This document shows positions 1 through 6,020 of a DNA stretch of 13,197 nucleotides, one piece after another (the stretch's first letter is position 1; each line of letters opens with the position of its first letter). The stretch is from contig JARRQD010000238.1 in NCBI GenBank assembly GCA_037382205.1, forward strand, positions 1 through 13,197, written 5' to 3'. Under the pieces are notes generated by a model. The model worked only from the letters and a program-made list of their open reading frames with translations, was not told the origin of the DNA and did not search any database. The position numbers and the translations under genes were made by a program. Source of the stretch: Thiodiazotropha sp037382205. Lineage in GTDB: Bacteria > Pseudomonadota > Gammaproteobacteria > Chromatiales > Chromatiaceae.

Positions 1-1016
1 GCCAGGCCCATGGAGACGCGCATGAAGAAGGCCTGGGGCAGCTCGAAGCGCACGCCGCTCTCGCTGTGGATGAAGTAGCGGTCGTAGAGGGTCTGCAGGC
101 CCAGGTAGGTGAACTGCAGATCACGCTCCGGCTTGATGGCGTTGGTCAGACGCTCCAGGTCGTATTGACCGAGACGGCTGTCGAGCAGCTCCAGATCTTC
201 CGCCTGTTTGATATAGCGTTTGAAGTAGTCGCCGTAGAGTCCGGCCATGTCGGCCTGAGTATTGACCGGGCTATTGATATCGAGGAAACCGAGGGCCTCC
301 CGACGCAGGATGTCGAGCAGCAGTCGGGCCGCGACCTGAGAGTAGTTAGGCTCCTGATCGATCAGGGTGCGGGCGCTCATCACCAGGGTTTGGGAGACGT
401 CGCTCTCTTTGACGCCATCGAACAGGTTGCGGCAGGCATCCTGCAGGATGCGGGTGGCGTCCACCTCTTCGAAGCCGCTACAGGCCTCTTCCACCAGGGC
501 GTGCAGACGCTCCACGTCGAGTGGGCGTTGGCTGCCGTCTTCCAGGGTGACATTGACCCGGTGCTCCTCTGGGATGCCTTCGGTCTCGGCTCGCTTGGCG
601 GCCTCTTCCTGGCGCTTCATGTTCTGCCGTTCGCGGTAGAGGACGTAGGCGCGCGCCGCTTTGTGCTCTCCAGAGCGCATCAGGCAGAGTTCAACCTGAT
701 CCTGGATATCTTCGATGTGTACGGTGCCGCTGTCGGGCAGGCGGCGGGTCAGGGCGTTGAGCACTTGTTCAGTGAGGCCTTTTACGGTGTCGTGAACACG
801 GCTTGAAGCGGCAGCGCTACCTCCCTCCACAGCAAGAAACGCTTTGGTCATGGCGACACTGATCTTGCTGGGATCGAAGTTGGTGACTTTGCCGTTGCGG
901 CGAATCACTTGGATACTACTATTGGTGCCAGTTTGGCTCTGGCTGGTCGGTTGCTGCATCTCAGGTGGTTGGGGCACTGCAACAGTCACGTCGCTATCGG
1001 CTACTGGTGTCGCCAT
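1..1016 (-). CDS. nrdA: Class I ribonucleoside-diphosphate reductase large subunit, 5' part, with two ATP-cones
   Basis: Partial gene: the first 338 codons are present and the C-terminal part, including the catalytic barrel, lies beyond the left edge. NrdA reduces ribonucleoside diphosphates to deoxyribonucleotides in the cytoplasm, together with the radical-generating NrdB subunit. After a Gln/Pro/Ser-rich N-terminus of about 35 residues there is a first ATP-cone (about 36-130, beginning IQVIRRNGKVTNFD, with motif HKAARAYVLYRERQ). A second cone-like domain follows (about 153-240: VTLEDGSQRPLDVERLH, ending NYSQVAARLLLDILRREA). The stretch after it (YLGLQTLYDRYFIH) is typical of the start of the NrdA core. 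The ATG at 1014-1016 has a GAGGAG Shine-Dalgarno at 1022-1027. Two cones are known from Pseudomonas-type NrdA, where the outer cone binds dATP and drives formation of inactive oligomers; that the same holds here is inference. Confidence 0.95.
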   Translation of the reverse strand, partial: MATPVADSDVTVAVPQPPEMQQPTSQSQTGTNSSIQVIRRNGKVTNFDPSKISVAMTKAFLAVEGGSAAASSRVHDTVKGLTEQVLNALTRRLPDSGTVHIEDIQDQVELCLMRSGEHKAARAYVLYRERQNMKRQEEAAKRAETEGIPEEHRVNVTLEDGSQRPLDVERLHALVEEACSGFEEVDATRILQDACRNLFDGVKESDVSQTLVMSARTLIDQEPNYSQVAARLLLDILRREALGFLDINSPVNTQADMAGLYGDYFKRYIKQAEDLELLDSRLGQYDLERLTNAIKPERDLQFTYLGLQTLYDRYFIHSESGVRFELPQAFFMRVSMGL

Positions 1017-1233
1017 GTCTTCTCCTCAATGTTCTTTTCGTTGGCGGTCATCGTCGTACGGGATGGCCAGGCCGGGGCCTAACTCTTGTGGTCTGGTGGT
1101 AATTCTGTTTGGTCGTCGTTGCCGGCAGCTCGTTGACTGCCGTTTCTATGCAGGTCATTGACCTGCTGGCCGGATAGGTTACCGGTCTTTATGACTGGTT
1201 GGAGATATCGATTTGTGGATCTTCAAAACCAGT
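1017..1233 (-). promoter_or_regulatory. Long, structured leader of nrdA
   Basis: If transcription starts just downstream of the promoter at 1240-1267, nrdA has a leader of about 217 nt. It holds a perfect inverted repeat at 1150-1166 (GCAGGTC, 3-nt loop, GACCTGC) and a second at 1123-1142 (CGGCAG, 8-nt loop, CTGCCG). An ATG in the loop of the first hairpin opens a 36-codon frame (1158 down to 1048, MTCIETAVNELPATTT...). It ends before nrdA and has only a weak AGG Shine-Dalgarno 3 nt away. No known riboswitch was recognised. The leader itself is inferred from the promoter; whether the small frame is translated is unknown. Confidence 0.4.
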
Positions 1234-1235
1234 AA

Positions 1236-1251
1236 ACACAATATATATCCT
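1236..1251. promoter_or_regulatory. NrdR box 1
   Basis: ACACAATATATATCCT matches the first 12 positions of the NrdR consensus ACACwATATATwGTGT. The right half is degenerate. It overlaps the -10 of the nrdA promoter and begins 32 bp (about three helical turns) from box 2, the usual spacing of paired NrdR boxes. Confidence 0.75.
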
Positions 1252-1267
1252 ATCTGTCGGATGTCAA
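1240..1267 (-). promoter_or_regulatory. Sigma70-like promoter of nrdA
   Basis: On the minus strand a perfect TTGACA -35 (plus-strand TGTCAA, 1262-1267) is followed after 16 bp by TATATT (plus-strand AATATA, 1240-1245). The -10 lies inside NrdR box 1 and the -35 sits directly against NrdR box 2, the arrangement expected of an NrdR-repressed ribonucleotide reductase promoter. The start point would be near 1233. Confidence 0.7.
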
Positions 1268-1283
1268 CCACAACATATTGTGT
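1268..1283. promoter_or_regulatory. NrdR box 2
   Basis: CCACAACATATTGTGT matches 14 of 16 positions of the NrdR consensus ACACwATATATwGTGT. It abuts the -35 of the nrdA promoter. NrdR is the ATP/dATP-sensing ATP-cone repressor of ribonucleotide reductase genes and binds such boxes in pairs. Confidence 0.8.
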
Positions 1284-1322
1284 ATTAAGTTGTGGAAAAG
1301 GGGTGTCTATCTGTGTGCGAAT

Positions 1323-1331
1323 TGTGGATAA
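1323..1331 (-). promoter_or_regulatory. DnaA box upstream of nrdA
   Basis: TGTGGATAA on the plus strand is the exact complement of the consensus DnaA box TTATCCACA. Related 9-mers occur at 1291-1299 (TGTGGAAAA) and 1214-1222 (TGTGGATCT), so three sites of one orientation span the promoter. DnaA controls nrdAB in E. coli through boxes upstream of the promoter, which makes a regulatory role more likely than a replication origin; no other origin features are nearby. Confidence 0.55.
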
Positions 1332-1663
1332 CTTCTGGATAGATAGTCGCTTTTCATGGCAAATCATTGGCTTATGATGATGTTCAGTTTTTATCCCCAG
1401 GCGGCTCTCTGTGGTTAAGAAAAGGCACTCTATCGGTGTTGGTGCCCTTAAGTGGTTAATTCAAGGAATTATATTCCTGTTTGGCTGAGGCTGGTTTTTT
1501 ACGGGGGCCGGTTTGGAGGGTTGTTTTGCAAGAGAATATTCCCAATGATCAGCTGCTTGGGGGATAAAACGGTTGGCATAGCCCAACAGAATGCGTATGG
1601 TTGAGTTCTGGGTTTTACCAGGAAGAATAATGATTAATTAACCAAAGATGAGGAGTTGTTTCG
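1332..1663. other. Gene-free stretch between nrdA control region and the CBS gene
   Basis: No reading frame of note occurs here. There is a perfect inverted repeat AGGAAT-TAT-ATTCCT at 1464-1478. Just upstream of the CBS gene there is a weak promoter candidate, TTGAGT at 1601-1606 and AATAAT at 1626-1631, with a long 19-bp spacer. The Shine-Dalgarno AGGAG for the next gene is at 1651-1655. Nothing else was recognised. Confidence 0.4.
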
Positions 1664-2122
1664 ATGCTGGTAAGCGAAATAATGTCAAATTCACCAAAAA
1701 CGGTGACACCAGACACCAAGCTGTTGGAGGTTGTCTCGCTGATGTGTCTGTTCCGCTATAGCGGCCTGCCCGTTGTCGATGATGGCAAACTGGCTGGGAT
1801 TATTGCTGAAAAGGATGTTCTACACAGAATGTTCCCCACCCTGGAAGAGGTGATGGATGGTATCTCATCACCCGATTACGACAAAATGATGTTGCAGTAT
1901 AAGGATGTGGTGAATTTAAAGGTCTCAGATGTGATGTCTTCCAATGTCATCACGGTGAGCCCAGATATGCATATTCTGAAAGCGGCAACTGTGATGGTGC
2001 GCCATAAGTTTCGTCGTATTCCCGTTGCGGATGCCGGTCAGCTGGTCGGTATGTTGAGTCTGGGTGATATTCACAAGGCGATCTTTCAAAGCAATCTTGC
2101 GAATAATATGTGTCAGAGTTAG
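1664..2122 (+). CDS. Two-CBS-domain protein
   Basis: A 152-residue soluble protein made almost entirely of a tandem CBS pair (Bateman module). CBS1 is about residues 1-57 (VSEIMSNSPKTVTPDTKLLE, then RYSGLPVVDDGKLAGIIAEKDVL) and CBS2 about 85-145 (VSDVMSSNVITVSPD, then FRRIPVADAGQLVGMLSLGDI). Such modules usually bind adenine nucleotides and act as energy sensors. No effector domain is fused, so it either acts on a partner or as a free sensor. AGGAG lies 8 nt before the ATG. It stands alone on the plus strand and ends shortly before an assembly gap and a terminator. A link to the neighbouring cytochrome genes is suggested only by position. Confidence 0.9.
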   Translation: MLVSEIMSNSPKTVTPDTKLLEVVSLMCLFRYSGLPVVDDGKLAGIIAEKDVLHRMFPTLEEVMDGISSPDYDKMMLQYKDVVNLKVSDVMSSNVITVSPDMHILKAATVMVRHKFRRIPVADAGQLVGMLSLGDIHKAIFQSNLANNMCQS

Positions 2123-2141
2123 CGCTCAACTTAACTTAACC

Positions 2142-2209
2142 NNNNNNNNNNNNNNNNNNNNNNNNNNNNNNNNNNNNNNNNNNNNNNNNNNNNNNNNNNN
2201 NNNNNNNNN
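2142..2209. other. Assembly gap (68 Ns)
   Basis: 68 undetermined bases lie between the stop of the CBS gene and its terminator. The true length and content are unknown. The gap shows that the contig is scaffolded. Confidence 0.98.
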
Positions 2210-2215
2210 AAGATC

Positions 2216-2240
2216 CCGTACCCGAGGGTACGGTTTTTTT
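2216..2240 (+). terminator. Rho-independent terminator after the CBS gene
   Basis: CCGTACC, tetraloop CGAG, GGTACGG, then seven Ts (2234-2240). The T run is on the plus strand, so it chiefly ends transcription of the CBS gene. On the minus strand the same hairpin follows the DUF302 gene but is trailed only by GATCTT, so it would be weak there. Confidence 0.9.
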
Positions 2241-2254
2241 ATAGATTATTCGTC

Positions 2255-2764
2255 TCAGAATTCGCCGGTGGCGCCTGCCACCATCACATCGAGCATGGCC
2301 TGGTTGACGCGAATGGCGATCTCGGTCAGATCCGGTGGCAGCAATTTGCTGTTGATCAGCATGTCCAGGTTGAGCATCATCAACCACAGCTGGCCTGTCT
2401 TATCCTCCACCATGGCGATTCGGCAAGGCATGTAGGCGGCATAGATCGGATCGTGCAGGATCATCTCTCTGGCATCTTCAGGATTACAGAATTGGAAGAT
2501 GTCCAGATAAGGGGTTTTCAAGCCTCTTGCTTCAAGTTCTTTGGAGACCTGCTGACGGGCAACAAACTTTAAATTGATTTCTGCCGCTCTGGACATCAGC
2601 GCCTGCACAGCATCCTCTTTGCTGACACCATCTTTTACGCTCATCTGAACCACAGTCTGGTTGATATCTGTGATGTTGATTTCAGGTTGTTCGCTTGCGA
2701 CCACACTGCTTAGAAATGCCAGGTTGACCAGCAGAGCAACGCCCACCGCTTTGAGTGATTTCAT
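2255..2764 (-). CDS. Periplasmic DUF302-family protein
   Basis: 169 residues. Residues 1-23 are a Sec signal peptide (MKSLKAVGVALLVNLAFLSSVVA, cut before SEQPE in this reading). The mature part ends in a DUF302-like region: FQFCNPEDAREMI (about 91-103), then YMPCRIAMVED and LWLMMLNLDMLI. The family's biochemical role is not established; members are common near c-type cytochromes and sulfur genes. Two cysteines about 20 residues apart (FCN and PCR) could form a disulfide or bind a ligand. A GGGAG Shine-Dalgarno precedes the ATG at 2762-2764. It starts 51 bp after the diheme cytochrome gene on the same strand, so they are probably one transcript. The family call is by motif recall only. Confidence 0.75.
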   Translation of the reverse strand: MKSLKAVGVALLVNLAFLSSVVASEQPEINITDINQTVVQMSVKDGVSKEDAVQALMSRAAEINLKFVARQQVSKELEARGLKTPYLDIFQFCNPEDAREMILHDPIYAAYMPCRIAMVEDKTGQLWLMMLNLDMLINSKLLPPDLTEIAIRVNQAMLDVMVAGATGEF

Positions 2765-2815
2765 AGGGTTCTCCCAGGTTATGTTCTTTATCTGTTTTAT
2801 GGTTATGGCGACCAG

Positions 2816-3433
2816 TTATTGTTTGTTATTGGGCGCTAGTGAAGAGACGTAGGAGAGGAGTGCTTCGATCTCCTTGTCAGACAGATTGTCGAAGGTATCA
2901 TCTTCTGGATCGTCATCGTGAACCCGCTTATCCCATTGAAACATCTTGATCTGGCGGAACAGATAGCGGGGGTATTGCAGTGCCAGGGCCGGGATGGCCT
3001 TGCGGGATTTGCCCATGCCATTTTTGCGGTGGCAGCTTTTGCAATCTCCCTCATAGAGTTCCCTGCCAAGTTCGATATCTCCCTTCCACAGTGGGATATG
3101 ATTCAACACAGGGTTGATCTTATCAAGATTGATCGCTTCGTAATAGGCGGCAATGTCATCGATGTCCTGTTCGCTCAATGAGTGCAGCGAGGCGGTGATG
3201 ATCATGCGTGGATTGATCCGTTCTTCATTGAGGTAGGCTTCGATCTGCTTGATCATGTAACCGGCTGGTGTGCCCGCCAATCGTGGTGAGGCTGGGCCTG
3301 GTGTTCCCTGTCCATAATGTCCATGGCAAAGTGCGCAGCTGCGAGCCTGTCGCTTGCCATTCTCCAGGTCGATTGCATGGGATGCAAAAGGGGTTATGAG
3401 TAACATTATTATCGGTAAGAGTAGCCTTTTCAT
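2816..3433 (-). CDS. Diheme c-type cytochrome (c4-like)
   Basis: 205 residues from the ATG at 3431-3433. A longer reading from a TTG at 3490 is possible, but it would bury the signal peptide behind 19 polar residues. Residues 1-20 are a signal peptide ending ASHA. Two haem c sites are visible: CALCH (33-37) and CKSCH (131-135), so this is a two-domain periplasmic electron carrier. Domain 1 has the NPRM motif (Met77), the likely distal ligand. In domain 2 a gapless 46-residue match to the divergent cytochrome gene at 3794 places Glu where that protein has Met191, within an acidic HDDDPEDD stretch, so haem 2 may be differently ligated. It heads a transcript with the DUF302 gene. The partner may be the sulfide dehydrogenase nearby; that is inference. 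Confidence 0.9.
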   Translation of the reverse strand: MKRLLLPIIMLLITPFASHAIDLENGKRQARSCALCHGHYGQGTPGPASPRLAGTPAGYMIKQIEAYLNEERINPRMIITASLHSLSEQDIDDIAAYYEAINLDKINPVLNHIPLWKGDIELGRELYEGDCKSCHRKNGMGKSRKAIPALALQYPRYLFRQIKMFQWDKRVHDDDPEDDTFDNLSDKEIEALLSYVSSLAPNNKQ

Positions 3434-3674
3434 AGTAGTCGGCACCTGTATTGTATTGTCGTTATTTTGATGGGGTGATTTGATTGACAAATCTTCGTCA
3501 TCTTAACCTTAGCAGTTATTAAATTTATCCCTGTTTAATATAAGTGAATAGCTTCTGATTCAGTCTTCTTATTCCGCTTTGGGAGAGCATAGAGACCTAT
3601 ACTTGTGGTTGGCGAGCTATCTTTCATTGTGCCGCGGCATGTGCCTCGCTATATTAAACACTGAGAAGGTTTAA
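3434..3674. other. Divergent intergenic region between two cytochrome genes
   Basis: This is an AT-rich stretch that must hold promoters for both the minus-strand cytochrome and the plus-strand genes; I could not pick a convincing -35/-10 pair. A perfect 10-bp palindrome TGCCGCGGCA lies at 3630-3639, flanked by the loosely inverted GGCGAG (3611-3616) and CTCGC (3645-3649), which could be an operator. A Shine-Dalgarno-like GAGAAGG (3663-3669) precedes the small frame at 3675. Confidence 0.35.
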
Positions 3675-3797
3675 ATGAGCGTGCTTCGCGCTAAGAAATG
3701 TTTATTGCGACATAAAATAAAACGTAAGAATAGTGCAGCAACGGAGCAGGATTCAACCGGTGGCGTGCAAGCGTTTGTGAATCAGGAGTTTCAATGA
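3675..3797 (+). CDS. Small basic 40-residue protein or leader peptide, overlapping the next gene
   Basis: An uninterrupted 40-codon frame starts with MSVLRAKKCLLRHKIKRK and ends NQEFQ. AGAAGG sits 5 nt before its ATG, better than chance. Its TGA (3795-3797) overlaps the ATG (3794-3796) of the diheme cytochrome as ATGA, the classic arrangement for translational coupling. The first 18 residues hold eight Lys/Arg and one Cys; the rest is polar, with no signal peptide or membrane segment. The Shine-Dalgarno of the cytochrome (AGGAG, 3784-3788) lies inside this frame. No homologue is recognised. It may be a real small protein, a coupling leader, or chance. Confidence 0.4.
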   Translation: MSVLRAKKCLLRHKIKRKNSAATEQDSTGGVQAFVNQEFQ

Positions 3798-4567
3798 GAA
3801 AGATTATTTTGGCTGTATCTCTGGCCAGTGTTTTGATGCCGGCTGTGAGTTTCGTCCTGCCAGAAGATGATGCAATGCGTGAGTATGAAGCTGCAATGAA
3901 TCTCACCCCAAACAAAGCGAATGGTAAAAAGGTCTACAGGATCTGCGCCGTCTGCCATACCCCGGAAGGTTGGGGGCTTGAGAGTGGTGCCTACCCTCAG
4001 GTGGCGGGACAATTGCCTAGCGTTCTGATCAAACAGCTGGCCGATATACGGGCAAGAAACCGGGATAATCCAACCATGTTGCCCTTCACCTCCCCGCAGC
4101 TGCTAGGCGGTGCTCAGGAGATTGCTGATGTGGCGGCCTATATCGCTGATCTACCCATGAGCCCACACAATGGTATCGGACCTGGTAACGATCTCGTCTT
4201 GGGGGAGCAGCTCTATAAAGATAATTGTGTGGAGTGCCATGGTGATCATGGCGAGGGTGAGCTGGAAGATCATATTCCCTTGATCTACGGTCAGCACTAT
4301 CGCTATCTGCTGCGACAATTCGAGTGGATTAAAAGTGAACGTCGGCGTAACGCCGATCGGAAAATGGTCAAGCAGATACACGGTTTCAGCCATCGGGATG
4401 TTCGTGCGGTATTGGATTATGTTTCGCGCATCAAGCCGCCGGAAGAGAAGTTGGCTCCACCAGGGTGGCGCAATCCGGATTTTCCTAAGTTTGCCCGGCC
4501 GGCTAATCTGCATTCCGGGGCCGGCTATAGCATTGATCAGCGTCCAATGCGGCCGGCTCGCCCTTAG
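3794..4567 (+). CDS. Diheme c-type cytochrome (c4-like) with proline-rich tail
   Basis: 257 residues with an N-terminal signal peptide (about 1-19, MRKIILAVSLASVLMPAVS). Haem c sites are CAVCH (51-55) and CVECH (145-149). Likely distal ligands are Met95 (NPTMLPFT) and Met191 (DRKMVKQ). The two halves resemble each other, as in cytochrome c4, so it should carry two electrons between periplasmic partners. Residues after about 214 form a Pro/Arg-rich tail (PPEEKLAPPGW, RPMRPARP) that the divergent paralogue lacks. AGGAG lies 6 nt before the ATG. It overlaps the small frame at 3675-3797 by ATGA. Convergent downstream is fccB, separated by a shared terminator. A role as electron acceptor of sulfide dehydrogenase is plausible but unproven. 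Confidence 0.92.
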   Translation: MRKIILAVSLASVLMPAVSFVLPEDDAMREYEAAMNLTPNKANGKKVYRICAVCHTPEGWGLESGAYPQVAGQLPSVLIKQLADIRARNRDNPTMLPFTSPQLLGGAQEIADVAAYIADLPMSPHNGIGPGNDLVLGEQLYKDNCVECHGDHGEGELEDHIPLIYGQHYRYLLRQFEWIKSERRRNADRKMVKQIHGFSHRDVRAVLDYVSRIKPPEEKLAPPGWRNPDFPKFARPANLHSGAGYSIDQRPMRPARP

Positions 4568-4603
4568 TGAGGCGCGTAGCCAGGTGAATTGTTCATAAGG
4601 TTT

Positions 4604-4638
4604 TCACAACGATCTATCAGTCGCTGATTGCGTTGTGA
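4604..4638. repeat. Two-tier inverted repeat before the terminator
   Basis: Outer arms TCACAACG (4604-4611) and CGTTGTGA (4631-4638) pair perfectly over 8 bp. Inside them ATCAG-TCG-CTGAT forms a second 5-bp stem. There is no T run on either side, so it is not itself a terminator; it may protect the 3' end of the cytochrome mRNA. Confidence 0.5.
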
Positions 4639-4645
4639 CAGGGCG

Positions 4646-4676
4646 AAAAAAAGCGGGGCAATGCCCCGCTTTATTA
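4646..4676. terminator. Bidirectional terminator between the cytochrome gene and fccB
   Basis: AAGCGGGGC, loop AAT, GCCCCGCTT (4651-4671). On the minus strand it is followed by an uninterrupted T run (complement of the seven As at 4646-4652), ending fccAB. On the plus strand it is followed by TTATTATT, ending the cytochrome gene. Confidence 0.93.
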
Positions 4677-4705
4677 TTGGAATCAATGACTGATTCCAAG
4701 CTGGA

Positions 4706-6004
4706 TTACATGAAAATATCCGCCGTGATATTGTCGAACCAGCTGTGTGCATAGGCGACTTCACGGGCCCGCATCTCTGGGGTGGCGTCAGTTGGAGTCA
4801 GACCACCGGATACCTTGACGATCTTGGAGCCATCTTCTGCCAGCTTGTAGACAGCCGCCACGGAGATACCCCAATCATTACCAACGATCGAGTAGCAGGT
4901 GTTGACGTAGGCCGGCGAGCCGAGCTCTTGGCCATTCAGCAGAGCAGCAACACCGGCGGCACAGACCTTGGCTTCAGAGTTGGCGGCGTAACCGGATTTC
5001 GGCATACCTTTGGCAATCGATGCATCACCAATCACGTGAATGTTCTTGTGAATGGTTGATTCGAAGGTGTGCAGATCGACCGGACACCAGCCGCTGTCAT
5101 TGGTCAGACCGGCAGCAAAGGCGATCTTGCCCGCTTTCTGGTTTGGAATGACATTCAGTACGTCGGCTTTGATGGTGTCGTCGAAGCCGGTGGTGACACT
5201 CATGGCGGCCGCGTCCACTTTGACAACCGCATTGTCGTTGGAACCCTGAGCACTGCCACGCCACTCGATCATGGAGTTATCGGTCTCATAGCCATAGAGC
5301 GCTTTCCAGCCCTGGGTAAAGAGACCCATCTTGGAGAACTTAGGCTTAGGATCGAGGATGATGATCTTTGATTTAGGCTTGTGCTGTTTCAGGTAGTGGG
5401 CAATCTGGGATGCCCGTTCATAGGGTCCAGGAGGGCAGCGGAATGGATTGCCTGGCGGGGCAATCACCACGGTGCCGCCATCTTTCATGCTCTCAAGTTG
5501 CTTGCGCAGGGTAACGGTTTGTGAACCCGCTTTCCAGGCGTGCGGAATTGTCTCTGCAATCTTGGCGTCGTAGCCTTCCAGGGTCTCCCATTTGAAGTCG
5601 ATACCTGGGGCAACAATACAGCGGTCATAGTTGAAGGTCTGACCGCCTGCTGTTTTAACGGTTTGAGCTTTGGCATCGATCGCGGTAACCACGTCGTGAA
5701 CCACTTTGACGCCATGTTTGCCAAGACCGGAGTAGCCGAACTTGATGGAGTCGATGCTGCGGTCGCCGCCCAGAACTTCATTCGACATATAGCAGGTATA
5801 GTAGTCTTTGTTGGCTTCAATCAGAGTGACCTCGATGGTCGGATCGGCGATTCGCAGATATTTGGCTGCGGTTGCACCACCGGTGCCGCCACCGATAACC
5901 ACAACTTTCTTGGAAGCGCCGAGAGCAATATAGGGGGTTCCTATCATGCCGACAGCTGTCGCTGCGCCCGCGCCTGTAACAAAACCTCTTCGGGTAATCT
6001 TCAT
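4706..6004 (-). CDS. fccB: Flavocytochrome c sulfide dehydrogenase, flavin subunit
   Basis: 432 residues. FccB oxidises sulfide to sulfur or polysulfide in the periplasm at a covalently bound FAD and passes electrons to the haems of FccA. The N-terminus is a Tat signal (TRRGFVTGAGAA), as expected for a cofactor-loaded periplasmic flavoprotein. The FAD-binding GGGTGG dinucleotide fold is at about 38-43. Cys71 in DYYTCYMSNEVLGG corresponds to the cysteine that bonds the FAD; if the mature chain starts at Ala30 this is mature position 42, as in the Allochromatium enzyme. Cys190 (NPFRCPPGPYERA, mature 161) and Cys370 (NTCYS) are the redox-active pair next to the flavin. The GDAS motif near 326 contacts FAD. 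All key residues are present, so the subunit should be active. It starts 16 bp after fccA and ends before a strong terminator. Confidence 0.96.
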   Translation of the reverse strand: MKITRRGFVTGAGAATAVGMIGTPYIALGASKKVVVIGGGTGGATAAKYLRIADPTIEVTLIEANKDYYTCYMSNEVLGGDRSIDSIKFGYSGLGKHGVKVVHDVVTAIDAKAQTVKTAGGQTFNYDRCIVAPGIDFKWETLEGYDAKIAETIPHAWKAGSQTVTLRKQLESMKDGGTVVIAPPGNPFRCPPGPYERASQIAHYLKQHKPKSKIIILDPKPKFSKMGLFTQGWKALYGYETDNSMIEWRGSAQGSNDNAVVKVDAAAMSVTTGFDDTIKADVLNVIPNQKAGKIAFAAGLTNDSGWCPVDLHTFESTIHKNIHVIGDASIAKGMPKSGYAANSEAKVCAAGVAALLNGQELGSPAYVNTCYSIVGNDWGISVAAVYKLAEDGSKIVKVSGGLTPTDATPEMRAREVAYAHSWFDNITADIFM

Positions 6005-6020
6005 GTTTCTTATTCCCCCC

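Noticed and set aside
66..806. 246-residue plus-strand frame
   Set aside because: Antisense to the clearly recognisable nrdA frame; a codon-bias shadow.
844..1161. 105-residue plus-strand frame
   Set aside because: Covers the antisense of the nrdA start and leader; no protein character.
1214..1331. Replication origin suggested by several DnaA-box-like sites
   Set aside because: Only one perfect box, no dnaA/dnaN neighbours or AT-rich 13-mers; regulation of nrdA explains the sites better.
1179..1367. 62-residue minus-strand frame (MICHEKRLSIQ...)
   Set aside because: It spans the nrdA promoter, both NrdR boxes and the DnaA boxes, has odd composition and no recognised relatives.
3434..3490. 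N-terminal extension of the minus-strand diheme cytochrome from TTG at 3490
   Set aside because: Would place 19 polar residues before the signal peptide; the ATG at 3433 gives a normal exported protein.
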